In this document: piece by piece, positions 1 through 9,376 of the stretch
Layout: every line of letters starts with the position of its first letter
Numbering within the stretch: the stretch's first letter is position 1
Notes under the pieces: generated by a model
What the model was told of the DNA's origin: nothing
What the model saw: the letters and a program-made list of their open reading frames with translations, nothing else
Database searches by the model: none
Program-made: the position numbers and the translations under genes
Origin: Parcubacteria group bacterium
GTDB taxonomy: Bacteria > Patescibacteriota > Minisyncoccia > Portnoybacterales > UBA2143
Direction: 5' to 3'
DNA: 49,438 nt
Assembly (NCBI GenBank): GCA_002685955.1
Contig: NYYU01000051.1
Span: forward strand, 1 to 49,438

Positions 1-96
1 CAGGCAGTTTAGCTTTTTTCATATAACTTAATCCTTACTTATATTATACAACAATTTCTAAAAAGATAAAAAAATGTTTTTGGGGATAACCTTAAG

Positions 97-1554
97 CTAT
101 TTTTTAGTCCAATCTTTTAGAATCTTGCTTATTTTAGGATCTTGCAGCTTTTCAAATAAAAAATCTAAGATAGCCATATTTATTTTACACCTTTGATTGG
201 TTGGCATTTGACCAAAAATATTCCCTTGTTCTGAATAATTGTAAATCGGACAGACTCCACAATATGGCTTATAAGCGCAGTTAATACAATGAGGTTGATT
301 ATCAAGACAGGAAGCAGTACAAAGCGTCCTGGTCACCGGGCTGCCCACTATCTCCTGATAACTATTTTCTTTAACATTGCCTAACCGAAAGCTTTCATCT
401 CCCATCATTGAGAGCATCCTTCCTTCATCGCAGGTATAAACATCCCCATTATAATTATAGGCTAATTGGCCAATGCCGGCTCCGCAAGGCGAACGATAAT
501 CTAAATGATTGGGGTCAGAATCAGTTAAAATCTTGCCTAAAAAAGTAAAAGCCATTTTTTCTTTAAATTTTTTCCCTTTAAGATTTATTTGGATGATATA
601 ATCAAGCGCTTTTTTATAAAAATTAATATATTCTTCTGTTGCATATCCAATTTTTTTCTGATTTCCTATAGAAAAACCAAAAGGATTGAGATAATGCAAA
701 TAAAAACTGTCAAAGCCTAATTTAATATATTCATCAACAATCTCCTTGTATTTAGGTAAAGAAAAACGACTGATGGTCACCCGGCCAGCTATTTTGTAAA
801 TATATCCCTTTCTCTTTAATTGAGGATAAAGTTTATTAAATTTCTTAATCCACTTAACTATATTTTTATAATTATTATAACTACTCCCGGCACCTCTAAT
901 CGGTCTATTGATATTATGTAGCTTTTCCGGCCCATCCAATGAAGCACACATGCTAACTTTTTTATCAAGCAAATATTTAAATCTTTCTTGAGTCATTAAA
1001 TCAAAATTGGAAACTAAACGAAGCTCTAACTCTTTATTGGTTTCTTTATTCTTTTTTTGAGCATACTCAATAATGAATTTAATAACGGGCCAATTAACTA
1101 ATGGTTCACCCCCTTGGAATTCTATGGCTACAAAAGGACTGGTTGTTTCAAATATTTTATCAACTACCTTAGAAGCTGTTTCCTGATCCATATCCAAATT
1201 TTTCTTACTCATATCTTGAGCGCTAGCATGGCAATAAACACATTTATGATTACATCTCAAAGTAACTACAACAATATGTAAATTAGGTCCATCAGATAAA
1301 AAAATGTTCTTAGAACGATATTTTTCTATTAATTCAGTCAGATTTAATTCATTTTTAACAAAATTATTCTCTTTGAGAGATAAATAAGGTTCTTTGTCTT
1401 TCTCTAACCCATTGTTTAGAAAATCCTTAAATTCTTTTTCAGTTAAAAATAAATACTGGCCAATATCATTGGTTAATAAATACTTGTTTTTAAATTTCTT
1501 AAAACGAAAAAAACCAAGCTGATTATATTTAATTTTTTCTAAATCTAAAGACAT
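97..1554 (-). CDS. hxsB-like: Radical SAM/SPASM protein, HxsB-like (His-Xaa-Ser system maturase family)
   Basis: CxxxCxxC motif in TLRCNHKCVYCHAS; Cys-rich SPASM-like C-terminus (CxxxC..CINCAYKPYCGVCPIYN); N-terminal FRFKKFKNKYLLTNDIGQYLFL resembles HxsB; next to HxsD-like ORFs. Confidence 0.8.
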   Translation of the reverse strand: MSLDLEKIKYNQLGFFRFKKFKNKYLLTNDIGQYLFLTEKEFKDFLNNGLEKDKEPYLSLKENNFVKNELNLTELIEKYRSKNIFLSDGPNLHIVVVTLRCNHKCVYCHASAQDMSKKNLDMDQETASKVVDKIFETTSPFVAIEFQGGEPLVNWPVIKFIIEYAQKKNKETNKELELRLVSNFDLMTQERFKYLLDKKVSMCASLDGPEKLHNINRPIRGAGSSYNNYKNIVKWIKKFNKLYPQLKRKGYIYKIAGRVTISRFSLPKYKEIVDEYIKLGFDSFYLHYLNPFGFSIGNQKKIGYATEEYINFYKKALDYIIQINLKGKKFKEKMAFTFLGKILTDSDPNHLDYRSPCGAGIGQLAYNYNGDVYTCDEGRMLSMMGDESFRLGNVKENSYQEIVGSPVTRTLCTASCLDNQPHCINCAYKPYCGVCPIYNYSEQGNIFGQMPTNQRCKINMAILDFLFEKLQDPKISKILKDWTKK

Positions 1555-1556
1555 GG

Positions 1557-1757
1557 TTATTTCATCAAAGAAAGGACGTAATTACAAAATTCATCTTTAA
1601 TTATTCCTTTTAAATCTCTATCAATATTTTTTAATTCCACTTGGATATAATCTCTTTTCTTTTTTAAACTAAAATCAGCCAACTCTTGATATTCTTTGAT
1701 GGCTGCTTTAATTGCCTTAAGCTGATACAAATTCTTATTAAAATTAATATTTATCAT
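1557..1757 (-). CDS. Small HxsD-like protein (66 aa)
   Basis: YQLKAIKAAIKEYQELADFSL...IIKDEFCNYVLSLMK pattern; overlaps the stop of the upstream ORF by 1 nt and sits 2 nt from the radical SAM gene. Confidence 0.55.
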   Translation of the reverse strand: MININFNKNLYQLKAIKAAIKEYQELADFSLKKKRDYIQVELKNIDRDLKGIIKDEFCNYVLSLMK

Positions 1758-2167
1758 TATTTCCCTTTTTTCTTATCCTCCTGGTATTTTTCCTCCCAGG
1801 GCACGGCAATACCTAAAGGATCATCTTCATACTTAACTTCATCTTCTTCACATTCCTCTACGGTCAGAGCCGAAGATAAGGCCTGACTAATAATATATTC
1901 TCTTATCTTCTTATTATACTTAGCCAGATTTATCCTCACGGTATAATTTAAAAATTCATTTAAAAATTCTCCTCTTAGCTCTTCTAATTTTTTGGAACTT
2001 AATCTTTTCTTGCTTTTTAAAGATACTTGAATTTTATTTTTGTTTTTACTGTCTAAAAATAAATAAGCCTTATCAAGAAAAACATAAGCTGCGCCGTAAA
2101 TCGCCTCCAAAGAGTTTTTTTGGAGATCAAAAACCAGTTTTATAGTATTATCCTTTATTTTTACCAT
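1757..2167 (-). CDS. HxsD-like protein (136 aa)
   Basis: SLEAIYGAAYVFLDKAYLFL...FLNEFLNYTVRINLAKYNKKIREYIISQALSSA resembles the LLNDYxLRxRIA signature of HxsD proteins; acidic C-terminal tail. Confidence 0.6.
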   Translation of the reverse strand: MVKIKDNTIKLVFDLQKNSLEAIYGAAYVFLDKAYLFLDSKNKNKIQVSLKSKKRLSSKKLEELRGEFLNEFLNYTVRINLAKYNKKIREYIISQALSSALTVEECEEDEVKYEDDPLGIAVPWEEKYQEDKKKGK

Positions 2168-2170
2168 AAA

Positions 2171-2650
2171 TTATTCGGTGGCTGACGTAATCACAACTGT
2201 TACCACATTGCTTTCAGTACAGCCCACATTATTACAAGCTTGGATTTGAATATCATATGTTCCGGCTATATTAAACGGGATAGATAAAGGTTCAAAAACA
2301 TCAAACCATTCCATCCAATCACTTTCAGAATCAGTATGTCTTACCCGACCATCATAAGAAGAAACATCATTAGCTGACAAAATAAGATCTACACCTTCTT
2401 TTTCCGTAGCAGTTGCGACCGAAGCTGATAAAGCTACTTCACTAGGAACTGAAGTAAATACTTCCTCCTCAACTAAAAATTCTTCATCAACTTGAGACGG
2501 TTGGTCCTGTTGAGATTCCTGGCTCTCTTCGGATTCCTGTCCCTGTTCATCTACTAAATCAGGTTTTTGATAAGAGAAATAATAACCGACGGCTATTAAC
2601 CCTATAACAAGAATACCTATAGTAATAAAAGTTGATAATTTTTTGTCCAT
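2171..2650 (-). CDS. Membrane-anchored protein with acidic/Gln/Ser linker and Ig-like C-terminal domain
   Basis: Start chosen at MDKKLSTF behind AGGAGG SD (cacctcc on + strand); one N-terminal TM; GTYDIQIQACNNVGCTESNVVTVVI Ig-like ending. Confidence 0.65.
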   Translation of the reverse strand: MDKKLSTFITIGILVIGLIAVGYYFSYQKPDLVDEQGQESEESQESQQDQPSQVDEEFLVEEEVFTSVPSEVALSASVATATEKEGVDLILSANDVSSYDGRVRHTDSESDWMEWFDVFEPLSIPFNIAGTYDIQIQACNNVGCTESNVVTVVITSATE

Positions 2651-2685
2651 ATTTTTCACCTCCTTTTTTAAATTATTTCTTATTA

Positions 2686-3459
2686 TTATAATCCATATAA
2701 AAAATTTATACAACAAGTTATCAACCAATGACCATAAAGCAAAACTAAAATAGTACTACCAGCTAAAAAAGGCCCAAAAGGTATTTGAGATTTAAGGCCT
2801 TTTTTACCAGCTATAATTAATCCAATGCCAATAATTGCCCCGGAAAAAAAAGATAAAAATAAAGCTAATAAAATATTAGGCCAGCCCAGAATTAATCCCA
2901 TTAAAAATGCTAACTTAACATCGCCCAAGCCCATCCACTTGCCTTGAGATATAAGAACTAGCGCTAAAAAAAATAATGACGCCCCCAAAGCGGACAAAAT
3001 CGTAGTTCGTAGTTCGTAGCTCGTATTTTGTATGAAAATACCAGATACCAAATACCAGATACCAGCTACTAATATCGCAGGATAGATTATTCTGTCTGGA
3101 ATAATATAGTGTTTTAAATCATAAACAAAAATAATTATTAAGAAACTAATAATTAGAAAATAATAGATTGTATTGAAAATTGAAAATTGAAAATTGAAAA
3201 TTTGTAGAAATATCAACCCTGTTGATGTTTCTATTATTGGGTATTGCCAAGATATTTTTTTATGACAATAGCGGCATTTGCCTTTTTGAATCAAAAAACT
3301 TAAAACCGGAATTAAATCATACCATTTTAAAACAGCCCTGCATTTAGGGCAATGAGAACGGCTCTTAGTGATCGGCTCTTTAGTTTTTAAACGACAGATA
3401 GCTACATTAAGAAAACTGCCTACGCAAAGACCAAAGACAAAAATCAAAATATAAAGCAT
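2686..3459 (-). CDS. pilD: Prepilin peptidase (A24 family)
   Basis: GSFLNV, CPKC...CRYC zinc motif, GxGDVKL (MGLGDVKLAFLMG) motif; start taken at MLYILIFVFGL rather than the tracked upstream start. Confidence 0.9.
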   Translation of the reverse strand: MLYILIFVFGLCVGSFLNVAICRLKTKEPITKSRSHCPKCRAVLKWYDLIPVLSFLIQKGKCRYCHKKISWQYPIIETSTGLIFLQIFNFQFSIFNTIYYFLIISFLIIIFVYDLKHYIIPDRIIYPAILVAGIWYLVSGIFIQNTSYELRTTILSALGASLFFLALVLISQGKWMGLGDVKLAFLMGLILGWPNILLALFLSFFSGAIIGIGLIIAGKKGLKSQIPFGPFLAGSTILVLLYGHWLITCCINFLYGL

Positions 3460-3469
3460 AATCAACTTA

Positions 3470-3539
3470 AAACAGTCTGACAGCCCCAAACCCAGCAGTA
3501 ATAATAAATCTGCCAAGCTATTCGGGTACCAGACTGTTT
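3470..3539 (-). promoter_or_regulatory. Candidate structured 5'-UTR RNA element upstream of pilD
   Basis: Perfect 10-bp closing inverted repeat AAACAGTCTG/CAGACTGTTT 70 nt end to end, with internal CTTGGCAG...CTGCTGGG hairpin (G-U pairs). Confidence 0.4.
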
Positions 3540-3552
3540 GATAATCAAATGA

Positions 3553-4038
3553 TTAAGGGGCAATACAGTAAACCGGGTCTGTGCAAGTAAGCCCGTAAGT
3601 AGCAGCGTCAACATCATCATCCAAACCATTATTATTTGAATCTTCTAAAGTAGCGCCCAATACATAATTTTGGGCCGCATTAGCTGATGCCCCATCTGGG
3701 TGATAAACATAGGTATTACTGCCTGGGTCTGTTGGCACGGAAGTCATATAGCCTGGCGATGCTTCTAGTTCAGTATCTAATACAGACCAGTCATCGTCAT
3801 TAGCGGTCGTGTCAGCTGGATAGCCAGTATTGTCATCATAATACATTTCTAAGGCCAAGGCCACTTGTCTTATATCGCTGAGTCGACGAGTGTCCCGAGC
3901 TTTCTGCCTAGCCGTATTTAAAGAAACTAAAACAATCGTTGCTAGAATACCGATAATGGCGATAACCACTAATAATTCAATCAAGGTAAAACCTTTTTGT
4001 CCTTTTCTTCTACTGAAAAATTTTAACATTTTTCTCAC
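3553..4038 (-). CDS. Type IV pilin-like protein
   Basis: Prepilin motif GFTLIELLVVIAIIGILATIVLV; C-terminal Cys pair. Confidence 0.92.
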   Translation of the reverse strand: MRKMLKFFSRRKGQKGFTLIELLVVIAIIGILATIVLVSLNTARQKARDTRRLSDIRQVALALEMYYDDNTGYPADTTANDDDWSVLDTELEASPGYMTSVPTDPGSNTYVYHPDGASANAAQNYVLGATLEDSNNNGLDDDVDAATYGLTCTDPVYCIAP

Positions 4039-4098
4039 CTCCTTCCTTTAATAGATAAATTTTAATACTTTGTATCTCCGACCTTTAATTTTAACATA

Positions 4099-5304
4099 TT
4101 AAAAAGCTCCGGCCAAATTGTAAATAGGCATGTAGACGGCAAAGACTAAAATACTCACGGCAATACCCAGAATAACAATCATCAATGGTTCAAGTATCTG
4201 ACTCAAATTATTAACTATATTATCTACTTCTTTGTTATAGAAAATGCTTAACTTTTCTAAAATCTCATCCAGCTTGCCGGTGCTCTCGCCGGTTTTAATC
4301 ATTTGATAAAACAAAGGAGGAAACTCCTTATGTTTCTCCAAAGAAGATGTAATGCTTCTGCCTGTTTTTACCTCATCTCTAGTCTGAAAAACAATCTGTT
4401 GAAAAACATAATTGCCAATAACTCGGCCTGAAATATCCAGCGCCTGAATAATTGACACTCCTCCCTTAATCATTACATTTAAGTTATCGGCAAAACGAGC
4501 TAAATAGGTTTTTTGAAGAATTTTGCCAAAAATAGGCAGTTTTAATTTAAGCGTATCCCATTGAGCTTTACCTTGCTTAGTTTTTAAATACTGCCAAAGA
4601 CCAAACCCGCCCATGGCCGCTATTATCAACATCAGCCAGCCCCAATTAACAAGCAAATTGCTAGTTCCAATAAGCAATCTCGTGGGCCAAGGCAAATCTT
4701 GTCCGGCCTCTGTAAGAATTTCTGCCAAGCTGGGCATAACCATAACCATAATCAAAATACCAACAATTAAGAATGTTCCCAAGATAAAAGCTGGATAAAC
4801 CATCGCTCCTCTAACTTTTGAAATAAGATAATATTCCTTTTCAAGATGGTCGGCCAGATAAAGCAAAGTTTCTCGCAAGCGACCGGCCACTTCGCCGGAT
4901 TTAATTAAATTTACAGTAAAAATAGAAAAGGCCTTAGGGTGCTTACTCAAAGCTTTAGAAAAAGATGTTCCTCCATCAACATCATTAGCTATCCCAGAAA
5001 TAACTTCTGAAAAATAATCGTTTTCACTCTGTTTAGCAAGAGATCTTAAGGATTGGACTAAGGGAACACCCGCTCCAACCAAGACTGCCATTTGGCGAAA
5101 AAAAACAAAAAGTTCTTTTCTTTTTATCCGTTCAAAAAATTTAATATTCCCAGTTAAAAACGATTTCTTATCAATCGGCTTTAACTTAACCACAAACAAT
5201 CTCCGATCCTGGAGCGTTTTTAGAGCAATCTCTTCACTAGGCGCTTCTATTTTCCCAGTTTGGATCTCTCCTTTATTGGTTCGAGCTAAATAATTATATT
5301 TCAT
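4099..5304 (-). CDS. pilC: Type II secretion/type IV pilus inner membrane protein
   Basis: Typical PilC/GspF sequence (FFRQMAVLVGAGVPLVQSL; two repeated domains). Confidence 0.95.
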   Translation of the reverse strand: MKYNYLARTNKGEIQTGKIEAPSEEIALKTLQDRRLFVVKLKPIDKKSFLTGNIKFFERIKRKELFVFFRQMAVLVGAGVPLVQSLRSLAKQSENDYFSEVISGIANDVDGGTSFSKALSKHPKAFSIFTVNLIKSGEVAGRLRETLLYLADHLEKEYYLISKVRGAMVYPAFILGTFLIVGILIMVMVMPSLAEILTEAGQDLPWPTRLLIGTSNLLVNWGWLMLIIAAMGGFGLWQYLKTKQGKAQWDTLKLKLPIFGKILQKTYLARFADNLNVMIKGGVSIIQALDISGRVIGNYVFQQIVFQTRDEVKTGRSITSSLEKHKEFPPLFYQMIKTGESTGKLDEILEKLSIFYNKEVDNIVNNLSQILEPLMIVILGIAVSILVFAVYMPIYNLAGAF

Positions 5305-6371
5305 TTTTTAAGTAATCCCTTAAGCTCGGAGAAATTGGCTGTGTGCATTTCAGCATCTGCTAAAGAAATCATCTTTTGCCTAACTAAATCAGCCAAAGAA
5401 CGATTTAGAGAAATCATTCCTTCTTCTGAACTTGTTTCAATAACCATATTTATTTGATGGACCTTGCCTTCACGGATTAAATTCCTAATAGCCGAATTAG
5501 CAATCATCAATTCAACCGCGTTAATTACTCCGCCTTTTAAGCAAGGGATTAAACGACGAGAAAGAATGCCTAGAATATTTGCTGATAATTGCATGCGAAT
5601 TTGGCCTTGCTGGTGAGGCGGAAAGCTATCAATAATTCGATCAATAGTTTGGGCGGCCGTATTAGTATGTAAAGTAGTCAAAACTAAATGACCAGTTTCA
5701 GCCGCCGTGACCGCGCTACCGATTGTTTCTGGGTCACGCATCTCGCCAATCATAATTACATCCGGATCTTGGCGAAAAATTTCTCGCAAACCCCGATGAA
5801 ATCCCTGAATATCAGAACCTACTTCTCTTTGGTCAATAATACACTTTCCTTGAGGAAAAAGATATTCTACCGGATCTTCAATGGTCACAATATGATCTTG
5901 GCGCGTATGATTAATTTCATTAATGATCGCCGCTAAAGCAGTAGACTTTCCCTGTCCAGCCGGTCCGACCATTAAAAAGAATCCTTGAGCCGCCTTGGCA
6001 ATTTCATGACAAATATCCGGCAAATTTAATTCTTTAATGGTTCTAATTTTGGTTGGAATTAAGCGTAAAGCAATGCTAATTTTACCAAGCTGTTGATAAA
6101 TATTAACTCGAAAACGAGCTTTATCTTTATAACTAAAAGATAAATCAATATCCTTTTTGCTAAGAAATTGTTCTTTCTGTTCATTAGAAAGAATAGAAAA
6201 GGCTAATTCCTGAATATCCTGACCATTTAAAGGAGACTCACTGTCTATCGGCGTAAGCTGTCCCGTAATTCTAATAATGGGCGGTCGATCAGCAGAAAAA
6301 TGAACATCGGTCGCATCTTTTTCTACGGCCAAATCCAAAATCTTTTCGAGTTCTTTTGGAAAACTATCCAT
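5301..6371 (-). CDS. pilT: Pilus retraction ATPase
   Basis: GPAGQGKSTALAA Walker A, IEDPVEYLF, GEMRDPET, LTTLHTNTA. Confidence 0.93.
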   Translation of the reverse strand: MDSFPKELEKILDLAVEKDATDVHFSADRPPIIRITGQLTPIDSESPLNGQDIQELAFSILSNEQKEQFLSKKDIDLSFSYKDKARFRVNIYQQLGKISIALRLIPTKIRTIKELNLPDICHEIAKAAQGFFLMVGPAGQGKSTALAAIINEINHTRQDHIVTIEDPVEYLFPQGKCIIDQREVGSDIQGFHRGLREIFRQDPDVIMIGEMRDPETIGSAVTAAETGHLVLTTLHTNTAAQTIDRIIDSFPPHQQGQIRMQLSANILGILSRRLIPCLKGGVINAVELMIANSAIRNLIREGKVHQINMVIETSSEEGMISLNRSLADLVRQKMISLADAEMHTANFSELKGLLKK

Positions 6372-6392
6372 AATTTTATAAGTTATTTAATC

Positions 6393-6827
6393 TTAAGGAC
6401 TGGCTGTATTCAGCCCTTGAGACTTGCCTAAAACTGAATTAGTCTCTAAATAGTATTCTAACAGATAATCGCTGCCATCATCAGAAGTATAGTAATATTT
6501 ATAGGTTACTCCTTCAACTGCAGCATTAGTCGGATCAACCGGCACACCCTTCATTACCCCATCGCCGATCAAAGCGCTTGACATTAAATCACTGCCGGTT
6601 ATCTCAGTTTGGACGCCAAGTGAATCAGGGTATGCTTGATTGTTAGTTTCGTACATGGCCAATCCATTCTGAATCGCCTGTATGTCAGCTACCCGGCTGG
6701 AATCCCTAGATTTAGATCTAACATTAGAAATATTAACTAAAACAAGCACGGCCAATAGGCCAATAATAAAGACGACTATTAAGAGCTCCAATAAAGTAAA
6801 GCCTGAATTATTTTTTATTTTTATCAT
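6393..6827 (-). CDS. Type IV pilin-like protein
   Basis: GFTLLELLIVVFIIGLLAVLVLVNI. Confidence 0.92.
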   Translation of the reverse strand: MIKIKNNSGFTLLELLIVVFIIGLLAVLVLVNISNVRSKSRDSSRVADIQAIQNGLAMYETNNQAYPDSLGVQTEITGSDLMSSALIGDGVMKGVPVDPTNAAVEGVTYKYYYTSDDGSDYLLEYYLETNSVLGKSQGLNTASP

Positions 6828-6839
6828 ATTTTTATCATA

Positions 6840-8423
6840 TTACTCCTCAATTACTTTAACCATTTCTTCAAAAGAAATAGACCCTTGAAGAACTTTGAAA
6901 ATACCATCTTGTTTTATAGTAATCATCCCTTGCCGCTGAGCCTCTTCTTTTATTTTAGACTCACTTAATCCCTGATTGATAATCGCTTCTAATTGAGGAG
7001 TCATTATTAATATTTCAAAAAGGGCCATTCGACCTTTGGTTCCTTTATTGCCGCAAAACTTGCAACCTTTAGCTCGATAAATTTTATATGGCTTTTGCCA
7101 GGTAAAACCTTTTCTCTGGTCAGAATCTAAACTGCTTATTTCCTGTTCAATCATCTCGGCTGCTTTAGTTGAAGCGGCTACTTCTTTTTTGCACTTTTGG
7201 CAAAGCCGCCTGATAAGACGCTGGGCAATGGCTAGATTCAAAGAAGTAGGCAAAAGGAACGGGCCCACCCCCATATCAATCAAACGGGGGATGACCCCAA
7301 TGGCATTATTAGTATGCAAAGTAGAAAGAAGAATATGTCCAGTTAAAGCCGCGTGGATAACTAAACCAGCTGTTTCTTCATCTCTAATTTCGCCCACCAT
7401 GATAATATCAGGGTCTTGCCTTAAAATATGCCTTAAACCAGAAGCAAAAGTATAATCTATGCCTGGCTTAATCTGTGACTGGTTTAATCCTTTTATGAAA
7501 TACTCAATCGGGTCTTCTAAACTGATAATATTTACCTTTTCTTGATTGAGCTTATTTAAAATAGCATAAAGCGTGGTCGTTTTGCCTGACCCAGTCGGAC
7601 CAGTCAATAAAATCATGCCAAATGGATTTTGAATCCCTTTTTCTAAAATGTCCAAATTATAGCCTTGAAGACCTAATCCAGCAAAACTCTTTAAGCCAAC
7701 CGTGGGATCTAGAATTCTTAAAGCCACCTTTTCTCCACCGGGCGTGGGCAGGGTAGAAATGCGAAAATCAATCTTATTATTCCCAACCACTGTATGGAAT
7801 CGTCCATCCTGAGGCACTCTTGTTTCATCAATTTTCAACTTAGAAAGTATTTTAATTCTTGAAACAATGGCCGCCTGGGTCTCTTTAGGCAAAACAAGAC
7901 TGGTATAAAGAACGCCATCAACTCTGAAACGAACCCTAACTTCATTTTCAGCCGGTTCAATATGAATATCAGAAGCTCCGCCCTCTATAGCGTGTTTAAG
8001 AATTACAGCCACTATTTTGGTTATGGGAGCATCACTGACAATCTTATCTGTTATCCCCTCTACCTTCCCCTCGACTAGTTTGACCTTCTCTTCTATTTTT
8101 ATTTCCGTTTCTAATTGTTTAAGCGCTTTTTTTACCTCGCCTCGTAAGGATCGATATTGTTTTAAAACATCTCTAAAATGCTCTTGGCTGATAGCAAATA
8201 TCTTCAATTCCAAATAATTCCTTCGGGTAATAAATCTTAAAGCTTCTTTTGCCTTAAGGTCGTCTGGGTTGATCATGCCTACTTCTAAAATCTTGCCCTG
8301 CCGACTAATCGGAACGAATTTATAAAAAGTAGCGGCCTCTTCGGGAATTTCTTTTAAAACCTCTACTAGAATTTTTCTACCAGTTAAATCAATAGAAGGA
8401 ACTTTTAAGTCTTGGTTAGCCAT
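6840..8423 (-). CDS. pilB: Pilus assembly ATPase PilB/GspE
   Basis: GPTGSGKTTTLYA, LEDPIEYF, GEIRDEETAGL, CxxC zinc motifs; internal start MANQDLKV avoids overlap with upstream ORF. Confidence 0.93.
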   Translation of the reverse strand: MANQDLKVPSIDLTGRKILVEVLKEIPEEAATFYKFVPISRQGKILEVGMINPDDLKAKEALRFITRRNYLELKIFAISQEHFRDVLKQYRSLRGEVKKALKQLETEIKIEEKVKLVEGKVEGITDKIVSDAPITKIVAVILKHAIEGGASDIHIEPAENEVRVRFRVDGVLYTSLVLPKETQAAIVSRIKILSKLKIDETRVPQDGRFHTVVGNNKIDFRISTLPTPGGEKVALRILDPTVGLKSFAGLGLQGYNLDILEKGIQNPFGMILLTGPTGSGKTTTLYAILNKLNQEKVNIISLEDPIEYFIKGLNQSQIKPGIDYTFASGLRHILRQDPDIIMVGEIRDEETAGLVIHAALTGHILLSTLHTNNAIGVIPRLIDMGVGPFLLPTSLNLAIAQRLIRRLCQKCKKEVAASTKAAEMIEQEISSLDSDQRKGFTWQKPYKIYRAKGCKFCGNKGTKGRMALFEILIMTPQLEAIINQGLSESKIKEEAQRQGMITIKQDGIFKVLQGSISFEEMVKVIEE

Positions 8424-8424
8424 A

Positions 8425-8769
8425 TCAATATGGTAAAAATGGATTAGCTCGGCCTTTAATCTCTGTTTCCAAGGGCCATTCCCCATATACTCTTAAAACC
8501 TGAAATTGGGGGTCGTTAAAAAACCCCGCGTCAAAATTGATCTTTTCTATTATTTCTTGTGTTCCTACATTAGTTACCTCTTGTGTCTCATCCATTTCTG
8601 AATCAGCTATTGACTCAATAACCGGACTAGATGGAGTAGCGCGAAAAAAACTGAAATAAACGACGATTAAAGTTGCCAAAATAACCCCGATCAAGATAAA
8701 GAATAATTTTCGCTGTTTTTGCTCTTGAGGAGAGAGGATTGATTGTTTGGAAAAAAATTTAAAATCCAT
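8425..8769 (-). CDS. Small membrane protein in PilP-like position
   Basis: Single TM; C-terminal GRANPFLPY; located between pilO and pilB. Confidence 0.55.
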   Translation of the reverse strand: MDFKFFSKQSILSPQEQKQRKLFFILIGVILATLIVVYFSFFRATPSSPVIESIADSEMDETQEVTNVGTQEIIEKINFDAGFFNDPQFQVLRVYGEWPLETEIKGRANPFLPY

Positions 8770-8775
8770 AATTAA

Positions 8776-9369
8776 CTATTGGTAATAGACAACTACATTT
8801 AAGGAAAAATCAAAAATATCGCCTGCTAAAACACCAAAGCCTTCGCTATATCCATAAGGGGAAAAACTGATTGAATAAACATCCATAGATCTAATATTGT
8901 TTTCTAAAGCAACTAAATAATTCTTAAATGCGCTATAAGAACCGCTAATCGACAAATTAACTGATGAACTCTTCAAAAATGGATTTGTCTTTTTAGACTG
9001 ATTTGTTTTCTGAGAAGTTTTTTGCTGAGGGCTTTTTGCCTCTTCGTCTGTTTGACTAAAACCTATTGATTCTAAAAGCAGACCATTACTAGCCGCTAAG
9101 ACCTCAAATTGGACTAATAAATATGGCAGATCTTCTTCTTGGGGTATAGCTAAAGCAATCTTACTCGCCTCTTGTTCTATTTGCTGATACTTTTCTTTAA
9201 GCTGCTGAGTTTCAGCCAAGAGCTCTTCTAGACCAACGACTTTTTGCTCCAATTGAGTTACCTCAGGACGCAAAAGCTTGATTGAAGACCAAGTAGGCGC
9301 CATAAAAAAGAATATCAAGGCAACGCCTGCTGCTAAACTTATTAAACTGATAATAATCTTTCGATCCAT
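8776..9369 (-). CDS. pilO: PilO-like pilus assembly protein
   Basis: N-terminal TM, coiled-coil, position in pilMNO order. Confidence 0.7.
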   Translation of the reverse strand: MDRKIIISLISLAAGVALIFFFMAPTWSSIKLLRPEVTQLEQKVVGLEELLAETQQLKEKYQQIEQEASKIALAIPQEEDLPYLLVQFEVLAASNGLLLESIGFSQTDEEAKSPQQKTSQKTNQSKKTNPFLKSSSVNLSISGSYSAFKNYLVALENNIRSMDVYSISFSPYGYSEGFGVLAGDIFDFSLNVVVYYQ

Positions 9370-9376
9370 ATTTAAT

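Noticed and set aside
2651-2728. N-terminal extension MVDNLLYKFFIWIIIIRNNLKKEVKN on the Ig-like protein
   Set aside because: The SD sits inside it just before MDKKLSTF and it overlaps the end of pilD.
3001-3203. Possible CRISPR array from clustered repeats
   Set aside because: Repeat words are 7-8 nt, contiguous and inside a coding frame; no spacers or cas genes.
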